Below, piece by piece: positions 1 through 6,843 of a stretch of 47,775 nt of DNA (position 1 is its first letter; the number at the start of each line of letters is the position of its first letter). The notes under the pieces were generated by a model. The model was not told the DNA's origin and searched no databases. It saw nothing but the letters and a program-made list of their open reading frames with translations. The stretch is from Betaproteobacteria bacterium (GTDB taxonomy: Bacteria > Pseudomonadota > Gammaproteobacteria > Burkholderiales > SG8-41), in NCBI GenBank assembly GCA_947486575.1, contig CANKUB010000020.1, forward strand, positions 1 through 47,775. Reading direction: 5' to 3'. The translations under genes and the position numbers were made by a program.

Positions 1-65
1 CCAGCGGCACCGAAGCCGATGACGACAATATCTGCATACTGTTCAATGGTGGATTTTGGTTTCAT
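1..65 (-). CDS. FAD-dependent oxidoreductase, N-terminal fragment cut by window edge
   Basis: The minus strand starts with ATG at 63-65 and reads MKPKSTIEQYADIVVIGFGA followed by AG up to the window edge. The segment VVIGFGAAG is the beta strand and glycine-rich GxGxxG loop that binds the ADP part of FAD or NAD at the N-terminus of Rossmann-fold flavoproteins. Only about 21 residues are visible, so the subfamily (for example fumarate-reductase or ketosteroid-dehydrogenase type) cannot be told. No clear ribosome binding site precedes the ATG. Confidence 0.6.
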   Translation of the reverse strand, partial: MKPKSTIEQYADIVVIGFGAA

Positions 66-130
66 TTGGGATTTCGATATTCGCGAGCGGCAGCACGAGT
101 AGTACGATGCTCGAAAATCATTCAGGAAAT

Positions 131-155
131 ATTATGATTAAAAACAGATAGTTAA
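131..155 (+). repeat. Dispersed A-rich 3'-end repeat, copy 1 (divergent)
   Basis: This is the most divergent of twelve copies of the A-rich repeat, sharing TAAAAACAGATAGTTAA with the consensus. It lies in the 249-bp gap between the start of the flavoprotein and the end of the lipoprotein gene, both on the minus strand, so it has no plus-strand gene to its left. Nothing else was recognised in this gap. Confidence 0.6.
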
Positions 156-314
156 CCTATTGCGACAACGACCCTACGCGATGCATTCAGCAAAGCAATT
201 TCGAGCGTGAGCACGAATTCGCTGCTACTGCGTAGCACTATCACGCTCGCATTATGCGGGCTTATCGCGTTATCGGCCAGCGCAGCGAGGCTTCTCAATG
301 AGCGCTACACCAGG

Positions 315-815
315 CTACGGCGGGCTCGAATCGCCATCTATCGACGCGTCCATGATTACCCCTACACCCAGCGCTAATCCATCGTGACTAAAGCGGACGA
401 TAAATATCCCCGTGTTTGGTGATAGATCGGCACGCCATTCCCACGCAGCCTCGTTGCGGAACCGCGTGACCAGGCGCGGGCGGCCCAGCAGATCAAGTAC
501 CCCTGCCTCTGTGGTAACACCGGGCACCACTAAGTACAGGCGTTCATGCGTCAGCAACTGATCGGCGCTGCGCACCGTGCGGTTGTTGTCGATGGCGTAG
601 CGCCATGTAGCCACACCTTCGGGCCCGTAGACGTAATCCCAAAACTCGCCGCCCTGGGGATTGGGGCGCGTGTCGGTGGGTTTACCCAGCTTTTTAACCA
701 ACTCGTCGGCGGTTGTGTTCAGCGCAATGGCGCCAGGATTGGCACAACCGGCGAGTACGCCGATCAGTAGCGCAAGCGCAATGCCAAAGCGAAAGATTCG
801 TTTCATGATATCCAC
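315..815 (-). CDS. BamE/SmpA-like outer membrane lipoprotein
   Basis: A 166-residue protein with a type II signal peptide: positive start (MKR), hydrophobic stretch, then lipobox L-A-G-C with the lipidated cysteine at residue 24. The mature part shows two similar blocks, TADELVKKLGKPTDTR and TEAGVLDLLGRPRLVTRFR, each followed by an aromatic-rich strand (FWDYVYG, WEWRAD). That is the pattern of BamE/SmpA/OmlA-fold lipoproteins, here as an internal duplication. It probably sits in the outer membrane facing the periplasm. The start could also be the ATG three codons downstream. The exact role is unknown and it need not be the BamE of the Bam complex. Confidence 0.65.
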   Translation of the reverse strand: MDIMKRIFRFGIALALLIGVLAGCANPGAIALNTTADELVKKLGKPTDTRPNPQGGEFWDYVYGPEGVATWRYAIDNNRTVRSADQLLTHERLYLVVPGVTTEAGVLDLLGRPRLVTRFRNEAAWEWRADLSPNTGIFIVRFSHDGLALGVGVIMDASIDGDSSPP

Positions 816-949
816 TCCTGTAGGGCCCCAAAAGTACCTTACCGTCTATGCCAGACCTGCTCGCGGCTTGGACACGGGGTGCGCGTAAGCCGTCCAATCC
901 TGCAAAGTATACGCCGTGTATGTAGCTCGCGTTAATGCCACAATAACCC

Positions 950-1873
950 TTAAAACACTGACCGCCCACTGATCGAAGTCAGCATCTCCAGCGCAACCGA
1001 ACCCGCATACGAGTTGCCGCTCTCTTCCAGCGCCGGGCTCCACACGCAAATGCCGCATTCGCCGGGTATCAGCGCGACGATGCCGTCGCCCACGCCGCTT
1101 TTGGCAGGCAGTCCCACGCGAAACGCAAAATCGCCTGCCGCATCATAGGTGCCGCAGGTCAGCATCAGCGCATTGATGCGCTTGGCCGAGCTGGCGTCGA
1201 GGATTTTTTCATCCGACCACGGTACCGCACCGTGATTGGCGAGAAACGTCACTGCACGCGCCAGATCAACGCAGCTCATCTCAATGGCACAGTTGCGGCA
1301 ATAGGTTTCGATTACGTCATTCACGTTATGGTTGAGATTGCCAAAACTCTTCATGAAATTCGCCATTGCCGCGTTACGGTGCGAAGTGCCCTGCTCGGAC
1401 GCTGCCACTGCGCGGTCGTAGCTGATATCGTCATTATTTGCGAGCTTGCGAATGAACTTGATCAACGCGTTGCCCGCGCCACCCTCGCTGGCATAGTGCG
1501 TCAGCAGCATGTCGGTAACGACCAGTGCGCCAGCGTTGATAAACGGATTGCGCGGTTTGCCCCGCTCCTGCTCCAGTTGCACCAGTGAGTTAAACGGCGT
1601 GCCCGACGGCTCGCGCCCCACGCGTGACCAGATCGAATCGCCTTCCTGATGAAACGCCAGCGTCAGCGCAAACAATTTCGAAATCGACTGTATCGAAAAC
1701 GGTGTATCGGCAGCGCCTGCCTGATAGACGTTCCCATTGAGATCAACCATGGCGATGCCGAACTGATTCGCTGCCACTTTGGCCAGCTCTGGTATGTAGC
1801 TCGCCACACTGCCCGTGCCGATAATGGGTTTGACCGCAGCATGAACACGGTCAAGTATGCTTTGATAATCCAT
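950..1873 (-). CDS. glsA: Glutaminase
   Basis: A 307-residue serine-dependent beta-lactamase-like glutaminase that hydrolyses glutamine to glutamate and ammonia in the cytosol. The Ser-Lys dyad lies in FSIQSISKLF near residue 65; other conserved blocks are GREPSGTPFNS, NPFINAGAL, NFMKSFGN and PAKSGVGDGI. The length matches the family (about 305). The ATG at 1873 is preferred over the longer frame because GAGGAG lies about 8 bases upstream and the family begins with a similar residue. The gene appears monocistronic. The function is secure. Confidence 0.93.
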   Translation of the reverse strand: MDYQSILDRVHAAVKPIIGTGSVASYIPELAKVAANQFGIAMVDLNGNVYQAGAADTPFSIQSISKLFALTLAFHQEGDSIWSRVGREPSGTPFNSLVQLEQERGKPRNPFINAGALVVTDMLLTHYASEGGAGNALIKFIRKLANNDDISYDRAVAASEQGTSHRNAAMANFMKSFGNLNHNVNDVIETYCRNCAIEMSCVDLARAVTFLANHGAVPWSDEKILDASSAKRINALMLTCGTYDAAGDFAFRVGLPAKSGVGDGIVALIPGECGICVWSPALEESGNSYAGSVALEMLTSISGRSVF

Positions 1874-2152
1874 GCGTTGCTCCTCGCGTTTTGATGCGCG
1901 CCTAGCCCTTGCTGTGCGCACGATGTAGGTAGAAAAGATGGCGGATCATAGAGCACGCCTGTCACGGCGAACAGGTCAGTCGCGGGCAGTTTGCAAATTA
2001 CGCATTGCATGGTGTCGCATAGAGTTGACCGCGCACGAGACCGGGGATACTGTGCCCTTTAGCATCACGGAATGAAAACGGATATTTAAATCCATGCCAC
2101 GGTTTATCTTCATCGCAATATGTCACAACACGTCAGCGAAAGGGCGCTCACT

Positions 2153-3097
2153 ATGAAACAGCGTAATTTGGGCAACGCCGGTCTCAAGGTCTCTGTGGTT
2201 GGGCTCGGCTGCAATAATTTTGGTGGCGACCGTTGCGATCTTGAAGCCTCGCGCAAAGTCATACACAAGGCACTCGATCTGGGGATTACACTGATCGATA
2301 CTGCCGACACTTATGGCAATCGCGGTGAATCGGAGAAAATTCTCGGCGAATGTCTGGGTGAACGTCGCAAAGACATCGTGCTGGCAAGCAAATGCGGGCT
2401 GCCCATGGATGACACAGGCAACCTGAAAGGTGCTTCGCGCCGCTACATTCTGTCCGCCATCGATGCCAGTCTGAAGCGGCTCAAAACCGACTGGATCGAT
2501 CTCTACATCATTCACCGCCCTGATCCGCTCACACCAATCGAAGAAACCCTGCGCACGCTGGATGATCTGGTGAGGGCAGGCAAGGTTCGCTACAGCGGTT
2601 GCTCGACGTTTGCGGCATGGCAAGTGGTCGAAGCGCAGTGGACAGCGAAGCATCACAATCTGAATCACTTTGTCGCATGTCAGGACGAATACAGTCTGCT
2701 CAAACGCGGATTGGAGCGCGATCTTCAACCGGTCATGCAGAATTACGGCCTTGGCTTGATTCCGCACACCCCGCTGGCCTCAGGCCTGCTCACCGGTAAA
2801 TACCAGCGCAATGCACCGCTGCCTGCGGGCGCGCGCATGACCCGCGAAAAACGCCAGGCTGATCGCTGGATCAGCGATAGAAACTGGGGCACGGTGGAAC
2901 GGCTTAGCGCCTTCTGCCAGGCGCGTGGCCACACACTGCTGGAACTGGCGATGAGCTGGCTCGCATCGCGGCCCTTGGTAGCCAGCATCATCGCTGGCGC
3001 GACATCACCGGAGCAACTGGAGTTAAATACGCGCGCGGTCAACTGGCCGTTGACTGCTGACGATCTGGTTGAATTGAATAGCGTGCTTGAAGCATAA
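2153..3097 (+). CDS. Aldo/keto reductase
   Basis: A 314-residue (alpha/beta)8 NADPH-dependent oxidoreductase. The catalytic tetrad is visible: Asp and Tyr in LIDTADTYG, Lys in VLASKCG and His in YIIHRPDP. The C-terminal cofactor-binding part contains SIIAGATSPEQLELN. The start at 2153 is chosen because an AGGG box precedes it and the family motif RNLGNAGLKVS follows directly; an in-frame ATG at 2120 is also possible. The substrate cannot be inferred. A copy of the A-rich repeat begins two bases after the stop codon, and an MFS gene follows on the same strand. Confidence 0.88.
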   Translation: MKQRNLGNAGLKVSVVGLGCNNFGGDRCDLEASRKVIHKALDLGITLIDTADTYGNRGESEKILGECLGERRKDIVLASKCGLPMDDTGNLKGASRRYILSAIDASLKRLKTDWIDLYIIHRPDPLTPIEETLRTLDDLVRAGKVRYSGCSTFAAWQVVEAQWTAKHHNLNHFVACQDEYSLLKRGLERDLQPVMQNYGLGLIPHTPLASGLLTGKYQRNAPLPAGARMTREKRQADRWISDRNWGTVERLSAFCQARGHTLLELAMSWLASRPLVASIIAGATSPEQLELNTRAVNWPLTADDLVELNSVLEA

Positions 3098-3099
3098 TT

Positions 3100-3124
3100 A
3101 ATATCAATAAAAACAAGTAGTTAC
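3100..3124 (+). repeat. Dispersed A-rich 3'-end repeat, copy 2
   Basis: It matches the 25-bp consensus at 24 positions (A to G at 3117). It starts two bases after the stop of the aldo/keto reductase, on the sense strand, and ends eight bases before the start of the MFS gene. Confidence 0.9.
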
Positions 3125-3132
3125 GATTATCT

Positions 3133-4398
3133 ATGATAGGCATGCCGAATAAGCCACCAGCCCGGCATTTGTCAGGTGCGCGGCTCGTGACGGTGGTGTG
3201 TGCGGCACAGGTGCTGGTGCAGCTCGGCGCATTTTTCTGGCCGGCGCTATTGCCCGGCATGATGCTGCGCTGGGGATTGGCCAACAGCGAGGCGGGCTGG
3301 ATCACCGCTGCGTTCTATGGCGCGCACCTGCTTGCGGTGCCCCTGCTGGTGACGCTCACCGACCGCATCGACGCACGACGAGTGTATCTGTTTGGCGTGA
3401 GCTGCACGATCATCGCGCATCTGCTGTTTGGTTTGATAGCCGAAGGTTTCTGGTCGGCGCTGTTGCTACGCGGGTTGGCGGGCATCGGCTGGGCCGGCAC
3501 CTACATGACAGGCCTGAAGTTGCTGGCTGATCAAGTCGATAAAAAACTCATGTCGCGTGCGACGGCCGGACATGCCGCAAGCATCGGCATTTCTGGCGCG
3601 GCGTCGTTTGCGTGCGCTGATATTTTAAGCAATGCGTTTGGCTGGCAATCGGCGTTTCTGGTGGCCGCCGCAACCGCGATCATGGCGTGGTTGATCGTTG
3701 CCTTGCTGGTGCCACGCCGCAGTACGCCGCTGCCGCGCGCAGCGGACGGACAAGCGCTGTTTGATTTCAGACCCGTGTTTCGCAATCGCTCGGCGATGGC
3801 CTATGCGATAGCCTATTGCATCCACACGCTGGAGATGAACGCGCTGCGCGGCTGGGGTGTGGCGTTTCTGGCGTATGTGGCGGTAAGCACCGGCGCGGAG
3901 GCGCGTTTCTCGCCCACATACGTGCTGACCGCGCTGGGTGTGATTGGCACCTTCGCCAGTGTGTTTGGCAACGAAACCGCCATCCGCTGGGGCCGAGTGA
4001 AGCTGATCACGCTGGCAATGCTGGGTTCAATGATCGTGAGCATCAGCCTCGGCTTCATCGGCACGCTGTCGTATACCGTGGCCGTTGCACTGCTGCTGAT
4101 TTATGGATTTGTGGTGTGGCTGGATTCATCATCGCTGACGGCGGGCGCGGCGGGCACCGCAGAGCCCTCGCGCCGCGGCGCAACGCTGGCGGTGCATTCA
4201 ATGCTGGGCTACAGCGGCGGATTTGTCGGCCCGCTGATGATCGGTTATACGCTCGATCTCGCGGGCGGCGTTACACACGATGCGCGCTTCGCCTGGGGCG
4301 TATCGTTCGGGCTGATCGCTTTGTTGATGCTGGTCGCACTGGCGGCTTTCAGGATGATGCGGCCACGCGAGCTAAGCGGAGACCGGGGAACGGATTAA
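3133..4398 (+). CDS. MFS transporter
   Basis: A 421-residue inner membrane protein with about twelve hydrophobic segments in two halves separated by a more polar loop near residues 195-215 (PRRSTPLPRAADG). The loop between the second and third segments carries the MFS-type sequence LTDRIDARRVYLFG, a form of the GxxxDRxGRR motif. It probably exchanges a small organic solute with protons; the substrate is unknown. It follows the aldo/keto reductase by 35 bases on the same strand, with repeat copy 2 between. The start may be at 3133 or at the ATG three codons later. Confidence 0.85.
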   Translation: MIGMPNKPPARHLSGARLVTVVCAAQVLVQLGAFFWPALLPGMMLRWGLANSEAGWITAAFYGAHLLAVPLLVTLTDRIDARRVYLFGVSCTIIAHLLFGLIAEGFWSALLLRGLAGIGWAGTYMTGLKLLADQVDKKLMSRATAGHAASIGISGAASFACADILSNAFGWQSAFLVAAATAIMAWLIVALLVPRRSTPLPRAADGQALFDFRPVFRNRSAMAYAIAYCIHTLEMNALRGWGVAFLAYVAVSTGAEARFSPTYVLTALGVIGTFASVFGNETAIRWGRVKLITLAMLGSMIVSISLGFIGTLSYTVAVALLLIYGFVVWLDSSSLTAGAAGTAEPSRRGATLAVHSMLGYSGGFVGPLMIGYTLDLAGGVTHDARFAWGVSFGLIALLMLVALAAFRMMRPRELSGDRGTD

Positions 4399-4525
4399 GC
4401 CGGATTCGTCAATAGCCGCTTGCCGGTAAAGCACGCAATTTATTCGCTCCGGGTGAATTCGACGCGCGACATCGTTTTGCTATTTTCTTATTTTTGCAGC
4501 GTCGTGTGGTTGTGGCAGGTTTGCT

Positions 4526-4531
4526 TATAAT
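4526..4531 (+). promoter_or_regulatory. Probable -10 box of the Bug/CoA-transferase run
   Basis: A perfect TATAAT lies 47 bases before the start codon of the Bug gene at 4578. TG occurs two bases upstream of the hexamer, close to an extended -10. No good -35 hexamer is seen at 16-18 bp, so an activator may be needed. A start of transcription near 4538 would place the palindrome at 4537-4558 at the very 5' end of the mRNA. Confidence 0.45.
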
Positions 4532-4536
4532 GGGCT

Positions 4537-4558
4537 GCTAGTGCCACCCGGCACTAGC
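4537..4558 (+). promoter_or_regulatory. Perfect inverted repeat: operator or 5' mRNA hairpin
   Basis: Two 9-bp arms, GCTAGTGCC and GGCACTAGC, are perfectly complementary around a 4-base loop ACCC. The repeat begins six bases after TATAAT and ends 19 bases before the Bug start codon. It may be an operator overlapping the transcription start or a stable hairpin capping the mRNA. Confidence 0.55.
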
Positions 4559-4577
4559 AATATCTTCGGCAAAGACC

Positions 4578-5576
4578 ATGAATAAAACCGTTATCACAGC
4601 GCTGGCATTGGTTGGTATAGTCAGCCTGAACAGTATTGCAAACCAGGCATTTGCGCAGGGTGCAGCCGCTTATCCGCAGCGGCCGATCCGCATTCTCGTG
4701 GCGTTTCCGCCTGGTGGCGCTACCGACATTCTGGCGCGCATTCTGGCGGCGAATCTCACATCGGCGTGGGGACAGACAGTGGTGGTGGATAACCGTGGCG
4801 GCGCGGGTGGCACCGTTGGCTCCGATTTGGTGGCCAAGGCCACACCGGACGGCTACACGCTGATGATGGTGCCTAGCGGGCCGTTCACCATTAGCGCCAG
4901 CACCTATGACAATCTGCCATTCGACACGGCCACCGGCTTCGCCTCGATATCGCTATTGGCATGGGTGACCAATGCGTTCATCGTGGCACAGAATTCGCCG
5001 ATCAATACCGTGCAGGATCTGATTCGCATGGCAAAAGAAAAACCGGGCCAGGTCTCCAACTCGTCATCGGGTAACGGCTCGCTGCACCATCTGGCAGGCG
5101 AGGTGTTCAAAAGGCTGACGGGTACGCAAATGGTGCATGTACCCTTTAAGGGTGGTGGCCCGGCGCTGGTAGCCATTGCCACAGGTGAAGTAACTTTTGG
5201 CATGGCATCCATTCCTTCGGCAATGCCGTTGATTCAGGCCAAGCGTGTGCGGGCTATTGTGGTCACCAATGTAAAGCGCTCGTCTGCGCTGCCCGATGTG
5301 CCCACGATAGCTGAAGCGGGTGTGCCACTGCCGGCGGGGCTGGAGATGCGCGAGTGGTATGGCATGGTCGCGCCGCTCAAAACGCCCGAGCCCATCATTG
5401 CGAGGCTCAATACCGAAATGGTAAAAATTTTCAGGCGACCCGACGTGCAGGCGCGGCTGTCTGACATGGGCGCAGAGCCTGCGGGCAGCACGCCCAAAGA
5501 ACTGGCTGCACAAATCTTCAATGACGTCAGGACATGGGCCAAAGTCGTCAAAGAGACCGGTGTGCGCGCCAATTAG
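4578..5576 (+). CDS. Bug (TctC family) periplasmic solute-binding protein
   Basis: A 332-residue protein of the Bordetella-uptake-gene family: periplasmic, two-lobed binding proteins for carboxylates and related organic acids. A signal peptide with cleavage near AFA-Q (residue 26) is followed by the family signature YPQRPIRILVAFPPGGATD around residues 32-50, then VVVDNRGGAGGTVGSD and HVPFKGGGPALVA. It is the first gene of a plus-strand run with two CoA-transferase genes, an enoyl-CoA hydratase and a cupin-like protein, so its ligand is plausibly the acid that is then activated to a CoA thioester. No tctA or tctB is nearby. Confidence 0.9.
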   Translation: MNKTVITALALVGIVSLNSIANQAFAQGAAAYPQRPIRILVAFPPGGATDILARILAANLTSAWGQTVVVDNRGGAGGTVGSDLVAKATPDGYTLMMVPSGPFTISASTYDNLPFDTATGFASISLLAWVTNAFIVAQNSPINTVQDLIRMAKEKPGQVSNSSSGNGSLHHLAGEVFKRLTGTQMVHVPFKGGGPALVAIATGEVTFGMASIPSAMPLIQAKRVRAIVVTNVKRSSALPDVPTIAEAGVPLPAGLEMREWYGMVAPLKTPEPIIARLNTEMVKIFRRPDVQARLSDMGAEPAGSTPKELAAQIFNDVRTWAKVVKETGVRAN

Positions 5577-5617
5577 CGAAGCCAGATGCCGCAATCCAAT
5601 TTTATCAAGGAGTACCG

Positions 5618-6796
5618 ATGAATCAAGCGCTGACAGGCCTGCGTGTTATCGACATGACGCACAATCAGGCAGGCCCCGCCTGCGCACAGATGCTGGGGTT
5701 TTTGGGCGCCGATGTGATCAAGCTCGAAGAACCCAAAAGCGGAGACATCTCACGCTCGCAAAACAACGACGAACTGTTTTTTCTTGCGTTCAATGCCAAC
5801 AAGCGCAGCCTCACGCTGAACCTGAAGACGGACGAAGCCAAAGCGCATTTTAAAAAGATCATTGCGCAATCCGATGTGCTGCTGGAAAACTTCGGCCCCG
5901 GCGCGCTGGACCGGATGGGTCTGGGCTGGAAAGATTTGCAGAAAATCAATCCGCGCCTGATTTACGCCACCATCAAGGGGTTCGGTACCTTTGGCCCGCA
6001 CGCACACATGAAAAGCTTTGAACCGATTGCGCAGGCGATGGGCGGCGCCATGTGCGTCACCGGTTTTGCGGATGGACCGCCGACCTTCAACTGGCCCTCG
6101 ATTGGCGACAACGGCACAGGAATGCATATGGCCATCGCCATTCTCGCCGCGATAAACCAGCGCCATGCCACCGGGCGTGGACAGCATGTTGAAGTCTCAA
6201 TGCAGGAAGCCGTGCTGAACCTTATCCGCATCAGCCTGCGCGAGCACCAGCGCACTGGCGTTCCTGAGCGCAGCGGCAATCAGCTCGGCAAGACCGTGCC
6301 GGGCACAGCCTACAAATGCGCACCGGGCGGCCCCAACGACTGGGTGTACATCTATGCGCCGCCGCAGATGTGGGCTGCGGTATGCCAGGTGCTGGGGCGT
6401 CCCGAACTGGAACAGAATCTCTTGTTCAAATCGGCCAACGATCGCTGGACAAACCGCGCCGCGCTCGACGCCATCATGACTGAATGGACATCAGCCCGCA
6501 CCAAGCATGAGGTGATGAAGCTAATGGGTGACGCCGGCGTGCCCGCTGGCGCCTGTCAGGACACCAGCGAGGTTCTTGCCGACCCGCACCTGAAAGCACG
6601 CGACATGATCGTCGATCTCGAGTATCCGCCGCGCGGCAAATTCAAGACGGTGGGTTGTCCGCTGAAGCTCTCTGATTCACCCGCCAGTATTACGCGCCCA
6701 CCGATGCTGGGCGAACATACCGAAAGCGTGCTGGCCGAACTGTGTGGCGTGCAGCCCGCAGACGTTGCGCGCATGAAGGTGGGTGGTATCGTCTGA
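5618..6796 (+). CDS. CaiB/BaiF family CoA-transferase
   Basis: A 392-residue class III CoA-transferase, moving CoA between acids through an aspartyl-CoA thioester anhydride. The N-terminal Rossmann signature reads GLRVIDMTHNQAGPACAQML and GADVIKLEEP. The catalytic Asp is in SIGDNGTGMHM, followed by ATGRGQHVEVSM. The ATG at 5618 has AAGGAG five bases upstream and fits the family N-terminus; the longer frame from 5534 overlaps the Bug gene and is not credible. It lies 41 bases after the Bug gene and 47 before the fused transferase, as in an operon. The substrate pair is unknown. Confidence 0.9.
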   Translation: MNQALTGLRVIDMTHNQAGPACAQMLGFLGADVIKLEEPKSGDISRSQNNDELFFLAFNANKRSLTLNLKTDEAKAHFKKIIAQSDVLLENFGPGALDRMGLGWKDLQKINPRLIYATIKGFGTFGPHAHMKSFEPIAQAMGGAMCVTGFADGPPTFNWPSIGDNGTGMHMAIAILAAINQRHATGRGQHVEVSMQEAVLNLIRISLREHQRTGVPERSGNQLGKTVPGTAYKCAPGGPNDWVYIYAPPQMWAAVCQVLGRPELEQNLLFKSANDRWTNRAALDAIMTEWTSARTKHEVMKLMGDAGVPAGACQDTSEVLADPHLKARDMIVDLEYPPRGKFKTVGCPLKLSDSPASITRPPMLGEHTESVLAELCGVQPADVARMKVGGIV

Positions 6797-6843
6797 TGCA
6801 ACCGTAGTTACCATAATAGTTACCATCAGGGGGAGGCGTGAAC

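Noticed and set aside
3039-3305. Antisense frames containing NYLFLLI or LFLLI at 3039, 23207, 35197 and 45122
   Set aside because: These are translations of the repeat read on its other strand and overlap real genes. They only show that the repeat is shared.
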